Of a stretch of 10,590 bases of DNA, positions 1 to 5,781 are shown piece by piece (position 1 is the first letter of the stretch; each line of letters starts with the position of its first letter). Source of the DNA: Nitrospinota bacterium (GTDB taxonomy: Bacteria > Nitrospinota > Nitrospinia > UBA9942); NCBI GenBank assembly GCA_016234205.1, contig JACRGN010000200.1:1-10590 (forward strand). The letters run 5' to 3'. The notes beneath the pieces are model-generated. The model was not told where the DNA came from and did not search any database. It was given only the letters and a program-made list of their open reading frames with translations. Both the position numbers and the translations under genes were made by a program.

Positions 1-1
1 A

Positions 2-565
2 TTGCCAGCAAAGGTTGTGCCGAGATATGCTGTGCCTTCGCCAAAGATTGTTCATAAACCTGTTGTAGTAAAGACACCGGCTCCTCCTGCGCCAAGGCTC
101 TTTTCTAATAAGATTAAGGATATAAAGACATCAAAGGGCATGCCTGTAAAGGCTGTAACTGCTGCCCCTCAAACACAACCTTCAAAAAAGGGCGCGGTAA
201 AGACAATGCCAGTAAAGACAATAAAAGAGCCAAAGGAAGGCATCAAGCCATCAAAGCCAAAAGAGATAAAAACACCTTCTGCTGAAAAGAGAGAAATGCC
301 CGAGTTTAAAAAGGATGACGGAAAGGTGCAAATCCCTGAAAGAAAAAGGCCTGTGCCTCAAAAGGAAGGTGAAATCAAAACAAGACCTAAGAAGGAGCTG
401 AATAAGAGAGAGGATATTTCAGAGCCAAAAAAGATAGAGAAAAAAGAAAGGCCTATAAAAAAGAAACAGAGGATAGATGATGATGAGATAAAGAAGCAAC
501 CCTTTGAAGGCCAGCCAAAAGACTTAAAAAGAGAACAGCGGGGTAAAGAGAGAGGCCCTCACTAA
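2..565 (+). CDS. Lys/Pro/Glu-rich low-complexity protein, 3' end only
   Basis: The reading frame is open to the left edge, so only the C-terminal part (about 187 residues) is visible. The TTG at position 2 is not a credible start. The first 35 residues are rich in Val, Pro and Lys (for example HKPVVVKTPAPPAPR). The remainder is almost entirely Lys, Glu, Pro, Arg and Ile with no hydrophobic segment, so it should be disordered and strongly charged. Short variants of MPVK, KEPKEG and KPKEIKT recur. Tails of this kind occur after folded domains in some secreted or envelope proteins, such as DUF6600/FecR-type proteins; that comparison is from memory and weak. The stop codon (563-565) overlaps the stop of the convergent patatin gene. 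Function is not identifiable from this fragment. The coding call rests on the long open frame and coherent composition. Confidence 0.7.
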   Translation: MPAKVVPRYAVPSPKIVHKPVVVKTPAPPAPRLFSNKIKDIKTSKGMPVKAVTAAPQTQPSKKGAVKTMPVKTIKEPKEGIKPSKPKEIKTPSAEKREMPEFKKDDGKVQIPERKRPVPQKEGEIKTRPKKELNKREDISEPKKIEKKERPIKKKQRIDDDEIKKQPFEGQPKDLKREQRGKERGPH

Positions 566-1476
566 GGCTGTTTGCTTGCGGCATTTGCATTATTTTTCTT
601 TAGCCATTCATCAATCTTGTTTTTTATCTTTGGCATTCCAGCCTGTGCTGCTGCAATGCCCTCAGTCATGCACCTTTTTTTCTGGTCAAAGTCAAGCATC
701 TTTACATCGCCAACATGCGGAGTGATTATAACATCTGCATCCTTTATCTTGAATTTAGCTATTTCATTTCCCATTATATTTACTGCCTGAAGGCTTATAT
801 CAAAGAGGTTGTTAATCTCATAATTGACTACATTTCCGCTGACATCAACAGCAATCACAATATCTGCGCCTTTCTGCCTTGCCACATCAACAGCAACATT
901 ATCAACAACACCGCCGTCAACAAGGGTCTTATTTAAATAATTAACAGGGTGAAAGACCCCGGGTATGGCGCTGCTTGCATGAACAGCCTTTGCAACAGGC
1001 CCTTTATCTATAATAACCATCTCGCCTGTATTCAGGTCAGTGGCGATTGCAATAAAGGGTATCCTCATCTCCTCAATATTCTTTACAGGAACAACCTTAT
1101 TGACAAACTCCTCTATCCTGTCCCCTTTTACAGGCCCCATCCTTGAAGATATAATGGTAAAATCAAAGATGTCGTCTTTTGTAACCTTAAACGCCTCCCA
1201 TTCAAGCTCAAAGCTGTTTGCATGTGATGCGTATACTGCGCCAATCAGGCTCCCAACGCTTGTGCCAATAATTAAATCAATTGGTATTTTCTCCTGCTCA
1301 AGCACCCTTATAACACCAACATGCGCAAGTCCCCTTGCTGCGCCGCCGCCCAAGACCAATGCAACCTTTGGCTTCTTAGGAGCAATAATGGTTTCAGGCG
1401 CTGGTGTAAAAGCCTTGCATGATAAAACAAAAAGGGCAATTGCCAACCATGTTATTTTTAACCTGTGCCTTGACAT
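562..1476 (-). CDS. Patatin-like phospholipase family lipoprotein (RssA/YchK-like)
   Basis: The 304-residue product is a predicted serine acyl hydrolase of the bacterial patatin family, which cleaves acyl chains from lipids with a Ser-Asp dyad. Visible motifs are the oxyanion-hole loop GGGAARG (residues 43-49), the nucleophile elbow GTSVG with Ser73, ASSAIPGVF (167-175) and the catalytic DGG with Asp187. The N-terminus has a basic start, a hydrophobic stretch and the lipobox VLSC with Cys20. It is therefore likely a lipoprotein, and the +2 Lys is compatible with outer-membrane sorting. Length fits RssA-type proteins plus a signal peptide. It is the last gene of a leftward group, 83 bases after the DUF2301-like gene. 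The ATG at 1476 begins a proper lipoprotein signal, but no Shine-Dalgarno sequence is visible close upstream. The physiological substrate cannot be told from sequence. Confidence 0.92.
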   Translation of the reverse strand: MSRHRLKITWLAIALFVLSCKAFTPAPETIIAPKKPKVALVLGGGAARGLAHVGVIRVLEQEKIPIDLIIGTSVGSLIGAVYASHANSFELEWEAFKVTKDDIFDFTIISSRMGPVKGDRIEEFVNKVVPVKNIEEMRIPFIAIATDLNTGEMVIIDKGPVAKAVHASSAIPGVFHPVNYLNKTLVDGGVVDNVAVDVARQKGADIVIAVDVSGNVVNYEINNLFDISLQAVNIMGNEIAKFKIKDADVIITPHVGDVKMLDFDQKKRCMTEGIAAAQAGMPKIKNKIDEWLKKNNANAASKQP

Positions 1477-1487
1477 AATATTTTTTT

Positions 1488-1516
1488 ACTTTAATCCCAA
1501 ATCCTCTAAAAGTCAA
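1488..1516 (-). promoter_or_regulatory. Candidate sigma-70 promoter for the patatin gene
   Basis: On the minus strand, TTGACT (1516-1511) and TAAAGT (1493-1488) are separated by 17 bases. The predicted start point is near 1481, only about 5 bases before the ATG at 1476. With no Shine-Dalgarno sequence there, the transcript could be nearly leaderless. Expression by read-through from the upstream genes is equally possible. Confidence 0.4.
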
Positions 1517-1530
1517 CTTGTAAATCTGTT

Positions 1531-1545
1531 ATTTGCCAAGCAAAT
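1531..1545. repeat. Short inverted repeat ATTTGC-CAA-GCAAAT
   Basis: A perfect 6-base inverted repeat with a 3-base centre lies in the 83-base gap between the DUF2301-like and patatin genes. It is 14 bases upstream of the candidate -35 element. No U-tract follows on either strand, so it is not a convincing terminator. It could be an operator, or chance in AT-rich DNA. Confidence 0.25.
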
Positions 1546-1559
1546 TTAGAAATATGCTG

Positions 1560-2165
1560 TTATTGATAGGCTGACTTATCACCTATATCATAATGTATTG
1601 GCATAAATACCTTTCTTGCAGTAAAAAGTATTAGCATTGCTGCTATAAAGAAAAGCCAGTATAATGCAGCCTTTGTTGTCATGGCACCTGTGGAAAGGAG
1701 AAAAAGATACAGGGGCATAATTAAGGCAAGTAGATAGCCCTCCATTAATTTAAAACAGAATGCCTCTTTTGCTGTAATAAAACCGAGACAACCTGATAAA
1801 GGAATCAGGAGCAGAGGGCTATAGGCTTTATTAACCAAAACCCAATAAATATCTCCCTTTCCAATTACAAAGAGAATTATCAATGAAATTAGAGAGAGAT
1901 AGTATAATTTTTTAAGAAATTGGTGAAACTTACTTACATAAAGATGAATAAAGAATACACTTGCGCCAACAGATGCATAAAGCAGGATTAACATGATATT
2001 TGCCTTAATGCTGATTGCTGCATCAGCTTGATAATGCGATGCATTGAATAGCATATAAGCGATAATAGAAATCAATATTGTTGATATGGCGATGCCTGTT
2101 CTGTAAAGCACTACAGAAATCTTATCCTCTCTGGTAAGAGACTGAAATAAATCCTTTTCCCCCAT
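1560..2165 (-). CDS. Polytopic inner-membrane protein, DUF2301-like
   Basis: The 201-residue product is mostly hydrophobic, with about six predicted membrane spans (roughly residues 22-40, 53-77, 86-102, 113-131, 143-160 and 165-183). The short charged N-terminus contains LTREDKISVVLYRTGI. A loop motif GFITAKEAFCFKLMEGY (128-144) resembles the conserved KE-FCF segment I associate with DUF2301/COG5413 membrane proteins. That assignment is by recognition, not by a search, and no function is established for the family. The start is well supported: the ATG at 2165 follows AGGAG at good spacing. The stop of the upstream nicotinamidase-like gene (TAG, 2176-2174) runs into this ribosome site (TAGGAG), which indicates co-transcription and probable translational coupling. 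Confidence 0.85.
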   Translation of the reverse strand: MGEKDLFQSLTREDKISVVLYRTGIAISTILISIIAYMLFNASHYQADAAISIKANIMLILLYASVGASVFFIHLYVSKFHQFLKKLYYLSLISLIILFVIGKGDIYWVLVNKAYSPLLLIPLSGCLGFITAKEAFCFKLMEGYLLALIMPLYLFLLSTGAMTTKAALYWLFFIAAMLILFTARKVFMPIHYDIGDKSAYQ

Positions 2166-2173
2166 TTTTTCTC

Positions 2174-2698
2174 CTAAATAATATTAACTCTCATTACATT
2201 TTTCATAATTCTCAACGCTGCATCGTGGTCCTCTTTTGCAAGCCCTGCTACTCCATTCTCAACTACTGTAACCTTATAGCCCCTTAATACAGCATCTGAT
2301 GCAGTGAACATTATGCAGATATGTGTAACACAGCCTGTGAGCTTCAGTGAGTCAACATTGAGCCTCTTTAATGTCTCGCCAAGTTTTGTATTGTAAAATC
2401 CTGAATAAGTCGTCTTCTCAATAACTATATCGCCCTTTTCAGGCTTAAGTTCATCAACAACCTCAGCCCCTTTTGTCCCTTTTACTGCATGAGGAGGCCA
2501 GCCGAAATTAGCGAATTCCTTATCATCAGGCGCATGGGCATCACAGATATAAATTGCTGGCTTACCTTCTGCCTTTGCCTTTTCAATCTCTTTTTTAATT
2601 TGTGGAATTGCCTTCCTCGCTTCTGGCACCTCAAGCGGCGCACCCTCAAGAACAAAGTCATTCAGCATGTCAATAATCAAAAGCGCCTCTTTTGGCAT
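2174..2698 (-). CDS. Nicotinamidase-like cysteine hydrolase (isochorismatase superfamily)
   Basis: The product (174 residues from the ATG at 2698) likely hydrolyses an amide such as nicotinamide to nicotinic acid, a step of NAD salvage in the cytoplasm. Residues are numbered from that ATG. The catalytic triad of the family is visible: Asp10 in IDMLNDF, Lys95 in IEKTTYSGF and Cys128 in GCVTHICI. Metal ligands typical of nicotinamidases are also present: Asp53 and His55 (CDAH) and His70 in WPPHAVKGTKGAE, a segment close to the PncA signature. The fourth ligand equivalent to PncA His57 is not obvious. An in-frame TTG at 2704 lies only 2 bases from AGGAG, whereas ATG 2698 is 8 bases away, so the ATG is preferred. 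The gene sits 14 bases after the dienelactone hydrolase gene and 8 before the membrane protein gene. A different amide or isochorismatase-type substrate cannot be excluded. Confidence 0.9.
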   Translation of the reverse strand: MPKEALLIIDMLNDFVLEGAPLEVPEARKAIPQIKKEIEKAKAEGKPAIYICDAHAPDDKEFANFGWPPHAVKGTKGAEVVDELKPEKGDIVIEKTTYSGFYNTKLGETLKRLNVDSLKLTGCVTHICIMFTASDAVLRGYKVTVVENGVAGLAKEDHDAALRIMKNVMRVNII

Positions 2699-2706
2699 AG
2701 GCAATT

Positions 2707-2711
2707 CTCCT
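2707..2711 (-). promoter_or_regulatory. Ribosome binding site AGGAG that sets the nicotinamidase start
   Basis: AGGAG on the minus strand ends 8 bases before ATG 2698 but only 2 bases before the in-frame TTG at 2704. This spacing decides for the ATG and removes two residues from the longest frame. Confidence 0.7.
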
Positions 2712-2712
2712 A

Positions 2713-3489
2713 TTACTTAAATATCTCACTGAAAAATTGCTTCATGTCCTCCCATGAGCGCTTATCTGCCTTTTCATTATATGCTGCGCCTTTGGAATTG
2801 TCATTGCCTGAGTCAGGGTTTGTGAAGCTGTGAACAGCGCCGCCGTAAATAACCATGTGCCAGTCAACACCTGCCTTTCGCATCTCGTCCTGAAACGCTG
2901 CAACCTGCTCTGCCGGGACAAATGGGTCATCTCCGCCGTGCAATGCCAATACCTTGCCCTTTATGTTCTTCGCATCATTAGGATTTAGTGAATCAAGCCC
3001 GCCATGAAAACTTACAACGCCATTTACATCAGCCCCGCTTCGTGCAAGCTCTAATACAGTAGTGCCTCCAAAGCAGTAGCCAATAGCAGCGGTGTGTTTT
3101 ATATCAACAAGTTTATGGTTTTTTAAAACATCAAGCCCTGCATTGACTCTATTGCGCATGAGCTGGCGGTCTGTCTTGTATTTTTTAGACTCTGCTGCTG
3201 CCTCATCGCGGTTTTTTGGCCGCACTCCTTTTCCATAAATATCAGCAGCAAATGCTACATAGCCGAGCTTTACAATCTGCTCTGCACGTTTCTTAACATA
3301 ATTATTAACCCCCATCCACTCATGCACAATCAAAACACCAGGCCGCTTTCCTTTGATTGCATCATCATAAGCAATATAACCTTCAAGAACAGTATCGCCC
3401 TGCTTGTATTCTACAACTTCTGTGCGAACCTCTGCTTGGACATTTACTGCAAATAATGAAACAATAATTAATGAGAATAAATATTTCAT
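2713..3489 (-). CDS. Exported dienelactone hydrolase family protein
   Basis: The 258-residue alpha/beta hydrolase carries the Cys-Asp-His arrangement of the dienelactone hydrolase family. Cys139 sits in the elbow GYCFGG, Asp188 in HGGDDPFVP and His220 in GGAVHSFTNP. Glu57 in VHEWMG matches the Glu that pairs with the nucleophile in dienelactone hydrolase. The first 19 residues form a signal peptide (MKYLF..., hydrophobic core, cleavage after VQA), so the enzyme should act in the periplasm, unlike the cytoplasmic chlorocatechol-pathway enzyme. The start ATG has a strong AAGGAGG 5 bases upstream. It is the first gene of the leftward group, with its own promoter region in the divergent spacer. 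No other aromatic-degradation genes are near, so a role in chlorocatechol breakdown is not implied. The true substrate (lactone or ester) is unknown. Confidence 0.92.
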   Translation of the reverse strand: MKYLFSLIIVSLFAVNVQAEVRTEVVEYKQGDTVLEGYIAYDDAIKGKRPGVLIVHEWMGVNNYVKKRAEQIVKLGYVAFAADIYGKGVRPKNRDEAAAESKKYKTDRQLMRNRVNAGLDVLKNHKLVDIKHTAAIGYCFGGTTVLELARSGADVNGVVSFHGGLDSLNPNDAKNIKGKVLALHGGDDPFVPAEQVAAFQDEMRKAGVDWHMVIYGGAVHSFTNPDSGNDNSKGAAYNEKADKRSWEDMKQFFSEIFK

Positions 3490-3500
3490 AACAGCCTCCT

Positions 3501-3521
3501 TTTGATTGTTTTGTAATCAAA
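3501..3521 (-). repeat. 7-base inverted repeat in the hydrolase leader
   Basis: TTTGATT (3501-3507) and AATCAAA (3515-3521) are perfect complements around a 7-base loop. If transcription starts near 3519, most of this lies in the mRNA leader just before the Shine-Dalgarno sequence. It may be a weak leader hairpin or an operator near the start point. Confidence 0.3.
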
Positions 3522-3524
3522 TGT

Positions 3525-3549
3525 TATCATATATGTTATAATTCTTCAA
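3525..3549. repeat. Conserved promoter-region element, copy 1
   Basis: TATCATA (3525-3531), five bases, then TATAATTCTTCAA (3537-3549). A second copy with identical spacing and one difference in 20 fixed positions lies at 5630-5654. Read on the minus strand, each precedes a leftward gene (dienelactone hydrolase here, hemerythrin-like at the other). It may be a shared promoter type or a regulator site. Confidence 0.55.
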
Positions 3550-3554
3550 TACAA
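3526..3554 (-). promoter_or_regulatory. Candidate sigma-70 promoter for the dienelactone hydrolase group
   Basis: On the minus strand, TTGTAT (3554-3549) and TATGAT (3531-3526) are separated by 17 bases, predicting a start near 3519 and a leader of about 30 bases. An overlapping alternative pairs TTGAAG (3549-3544) with TAACAT at 17 bases. The -10 region lies back to back with the rightward -10 of the AsmA gene, so the two promoters overlap. Confidence 0.5.
3534..3542 (+). promoter_or_regulatory. Extended -10 promoter for the AsmA-family gene
   Basis: TGTTATAAT is a perfect -10 hexamer (3537-3542) preceded by the TGn extension. No good -35 lies 16-18 bases upstream. The predicted start is near 3549, giving a leader of about 26 bases. 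It overlaps the leftward promoter of the dienelactone hydrolase gene. Confidence 0.5.
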
Positions 3555-3561
3555 CGTTGTA
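3550..3561. promoter_or_regulatory. 12-base perfect palindrome, possible operator
   Basis: TACAACGTTGTA is self-complementary. It overlaps the leftward -35 element and lies just after the predicted rightward start point. A protein bound here could control both divergent genes. The regulator is unknown. Confidence 0.35.
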
Positions 3562-3574
3562 ATGTGAATATAAA

Positions 3575-5167
3575 ATGAAAAGGCTATTAAAAATTACATC
3601 CCTGGTACTCGCCTCATTTTTTCTGTTTATTCTCTTAGGCATCATTATACTCCCTTATGTTATTGACCTCAATAAATATAAAGACATCGCTGTCAAGGAA
3701 TTGGAAAGGTCTTTAAATAGGGAGGTTTCTATTGATGATATAAAAATTACCGTATTGACTGGTATCGGTGTAGAGCTTAAGAACATAAAAATAAAAAACC
3801 ACCCTGCATTTTCAAAAGGTGATTTACTCACTCTTGATGGCATAAGGTTCAGAATAAAGCTGCTGCCGCTCATAAAAGGTAGAATAGCGTTTAATAAGGT
3901 CATCATCAATAAACCCAACCTTCTTTTAGAGAAAAATAAGAAAGGGGACTGGAATTTTTCTAATATATCAGAAAAGGATAAATTAGAAAAGCCTGCCCCG
4001 AAAAGCCTGAAGAAGAATGATAAAGGTTCTTTTGACCTGCTTGCAGTTATGCTAATTTCAGATTTAGAACTTAAAAACGGAAGCGTCAAAATAAATGATA
4101 TTAAGATAAAGGACATGAATATAAAGGTGAAGGATATATCTATTGGAAGTCCTATAAAGATAGATGCCTCGTGCAATGTAGCCGGGACGACACTAACGAA
4201 AATCAAGATGGACGGCACGCTGGGTCCTGTGAGCTCTTTTGATATAAACGAAATGCCTGTAAATGCAAATCTTAAAATCAGGGATATTGACCTCTCATCG
4301 TATCAATCTTTTTTAGGGCTGCCGCAGGATAATAAGCTCTCTGGCAAGGGCTATTCAGAAATCAAGATTAAAGGAAAGATTGGAGACCCTTTGGCATCTG
4401 GAAAGGTTGAGCTTGATAGTTTTGTATTTGACTATAAAACCGGCCGTGTACGATTGGCGGATTTAAAGATGCCTGTTGAAATAAAAAAGGGGGTAATTAA
4501 TATAAATAAGCTAAAGTTTAAATTGTATGATGGGACATCAAAGGATAATATTCATCTTGATATGAATGGAAAAGAGCCGCAGGTAAAAACCAAATTACAT
4601 TTAGAATCTGTTCAGACAGAACAGCTTTTAAAGGACCTTAATCTTTCAAAGGTTGTTGTTTCAGGGCTATTGTTATTAGATGCAGACATTACTGCTAAGG
4701 ACACTGCAGTAGCTAAGGCAGATGGCAATGGCTTTTTTATGATCAAGAATGGAAAGATATCTGACCTTGAAATTGTAGATAAGATAATAGAGCTTGGGCA
4801 TATTGCAGCATCAAAGCCGCGCAAGATAGGCAAGGTTACTGAATTTGATGAGCTATCTGGCCGCTTTCGCATAGAGCAGGGTTATCTAAAAACAGAAGAT
4901 ATGAGGCTTGCAGGAAAAGACCTCTCTATTTCTGCAAAGGGTTATTACGGACTGTTAAATAATGAATTAAATTTCGATGTTGCTGCAAAGGTGGAGGAGA
5001 ACAATTTAGAATTCAAGATTACAGGCACTACAGACAAGCCAAAGTATGTTTTAAAGACAAAGAGGATTCAGCAGAACATAATTAAGGGTGTTATTAAAAA
5101 GGGCGCAGAAAAAGGAAAGCTCGATGAAAAGGATGTAAGGGATATTTTGAAAGATATTTTAAAATGA
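3575..5167 (+). CDS. AsmA-family envelope protein
   Basis: The 530-residue protein has one N-terminal membrane anchor (about residues 7-29), after which the whole chain should lie in the periplasm. The segment after the anchor (IDLNKYKD, then ELERSLNREVSIDDIKI and GIGVELKNIKIKNHPAF) is typical of the AsmA N-terminal region. Residues from about 380 to 500 (GNGFFMIKNGKISDLEI, LSGRFRIEQGYLKTEDMRLAG, KGYYGLLNNELNFDVAAKV) match the AsmA C-terminal region, with the repeating beta-strand pattern of these proteins. AsmA/TamB-like proteins are linked to envelope biogenesis and lipid transport between membranes. The exact role here is not known. Total length fits mid-sized family members. No clear Shine-Dalgarno sequence precedes the ATG, but the signal anchor begins there. 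Its last 9 bases overlap the end of the convergent hemerythrin-like gene. Confidence 0.9.
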   Translation: MKRLLKITSLVLASFFLFILLGIIILPYVIDLNKYKDIAVKELERSLNREVSIDDIKITVLTGIGVELKNIKIKNHPAFSKGDLLTLDGIRFRIKLLPLIKGRIAFNKVIINKPNLLLEKNKKGDWNFSNISEKDKLEKPAPKSLKKNDKGSFDLLAVMLISDLELKNGSVKINDIKIKDMNIKVKDISIGSPIKIDASCNVAGTTLTKIKMDGTLGPVSSFDINEMPVNANLKIRDIDLSSYQSFLGLPQDNKLSGKGYSEIKIKGKIGDPLASGKVELDSFVFDYKTGRVRLADLKMPVEIKKGVININKLKFKLYDGTSKDNIHLDMNGKEPQVKTKLHLESVQTEQLLKDLNLSKVVVSGLLLLDADITAKDTAVAKADGNGFFMIKNGKISDLEIVDKIIELGHIAASKPRKIGKVTEFDELSGRFRIEQGYLKTEDMRLAGKDLSISAKGYYGLLNNELNFDVAAKVEENNLEFKITGTTDKPKYVLKTKRIQQNIIKGVIKKGAEKGKLDEKDVRDILKDILK

Positions 5168-5575
5168 TTTTATATTTATTTTTTCGTATTCCGGATAAAG
5201 GATGTTCTCCTCTTTTCGTATCCTTAGCTCAAGGAGGCCTAAAAGCCTTCCAAAATCCACTGCAAAATCTAACTCTGAATGAGAATTACCCTGAGAGTAT
5301 TTATCAAAGAATCCAAAGGCAGATTTAGAGATTGCATCCATATCTTTTGCAAACATATCAAGAATGAGCCTTAAATTGTCATCCCTTTCTGCTGCCTTTT
5401 TTAAAACAGGATATAGCTCTGTATCCTCTTTCTTTACATGCGACAGAAGACCTGTTTTTGCTGAGAATAGAATTTCCTGTCTCTCCTTTGAGCCAGACAC
5501 AACTTTAGTAACCTTATTTAACATATTCACCATCACAGCGTGTTCACTTTTCAGCTCCTCAATTAATTTAGCCAT
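5159..5575 (-). CDS. Hemerythrin-like (HHE) domain protein with missing ligands
   Basis: The 138-residue product has the four-helix layout of hemerythrin-like HHE proteins, which bind a di-iron centre and serve in oxygen, nitric oxide or iron handling. His12 (KSEHAVM) fits helix A, and HVKKEDTELYP (His46, Glu50) is a typical helix B motif. In helix D the usual H-x-x-x-E-E-x-x-L-F/Y-P reads RIRKEENILYP, with Arg118 where His is expected. Helix C (about DMFAKDMDAI) shows no His at all. About two of the expected His ligands are therefore absent, and di-iron binding may be lost or altered. The start at 5575 (MAKLIEEL) is set by a strong GGAGG 5 bases upstream. A 20-codon upstream extension is rejected. 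It ends convergently inside the last codons of the AsmA gene, with a 9-base overlap. Confidence 0.82.
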   Translation of the reverse strand: MAKLIEELKSEHAVMVNMLNKVTKVVSGSKERQEILFSAKTGLLSHVKKEDTELYPVLKKAAERDDNLRLILDMFAKDMDAISKSAFGFFDKYSQGNSHSELDFAVDFGRLLGLLELRIRKEENILYPEYEKINIKSF

Positions 5576-5580
5576 TTTCC

Positions 5581-5585
5581 CCTCC
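5581..5585 (-). promoter_or_regulatory. Ribosome binding site GGAGG for the hemerythrin-like gene
   Basis: GGAGG within a GGGAGGGG run lies 5 bases before ATG 5575 and decides for this start over the longer frame that begins at 5635. Confidence 0.75.
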
Positions 5586-5625
5586 CTACTTAATTTTTTA
5601 TGACACACCTGTATTACTAATAACA

Positions 5626-5654
5626 AATATATCATAAAAACTGTAATTCTTCAA
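5626..5654 (-). promoter_or_regulatory. Candidate sigma-70 promoter for the hemerythrin-like gene
   Basis: On the minus strand, TTGAAG (5654-5649) and TATATT (5631-5626) are separated by exactly 17 bases. The predicted start is near 5619, giving a leader of about 43 bases. The -35 belongs to the conserved element shared with the dienelactone hydrolase promoter region. Confidence 0.5.
5630..5654. repeat. Conserved promoter-region element, copy 2
   Basis: TATCATA (5630-5636), five bases, then TGTAATTCTTCAA (5642-5654). It matches the copy at 3525-3549 at 19 of 20 fixed positions with identical spacing. The flank is also similar (CAAAT a few bases before the left part in both). Confidence 0.55.
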
Positions 5655-5711
5655 ATATAAACATAAGAAATATTATAATTTAATTTTTTTATACTTGCTT
5701 GAATATTCTTG

Positions 5712-5720
5712 TGCTATAAT
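5712..5720 (+). promoter_or_regulatory. Extended -10 promoter for the single-pass membrane protein
   Basis: TGCTATAAT is a perfect -10 hexamer (5715-5720) with a TGn extension. The -35 region is poor, as is usual for extended -10 promoters. Predicted start is near 5727, with a leader of about 54 bases. Confidence 0.55.
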
Positions 5721-5757
5721 TTAACAGACATTTGAAAAAATGATATTACAAAATATT

Positions 5758-5781
5758 TAAAGAATCGCGAATAATTCTTTA
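5758..5781 (+). promoter_or_regulatory. Leader hairpin abutting a start codon without Shine-Dalgarno
   Basis: TAAAGAAT (5758-5765) and ATTCTTTA (5774-5781) form an 8-base stem with an 8-base loop (CGCGAATA). The last base of the stem is the A of the ATG. No Shine-Dalgarno sequence is visible upstream. The stem is AT-rich and weak, so it could tune initiation or respond to temperature. It may also be chance. Confidence 0.35.

Noticed and set aside
1040..1549. 169-codon open frame opposite the patatin gene
   Set aside because: It is antisense to conserved catalytic motifs and shows no protein features of its own.
2699..2704. TTG start at 2704 for the nicotinamidase-like gene
   Set aside because: It is only 2 bases from the AGGAG ribosome site; ATG 2698 is at 8 bases.
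3655..4218. 187-codon open frame opposite the AsmA gene
   Set aside because: It lies wholly inside a well-supported gene, has no ribosome site or known motif, and reflects AT-rich antisense composition.
5576..5635. 20-codon N-terminal extension of the hemerythrin-like gene
   Set aside because: It crosses a strong ribosome site and the predicted promoter; ATG 5575 is correctly placed.
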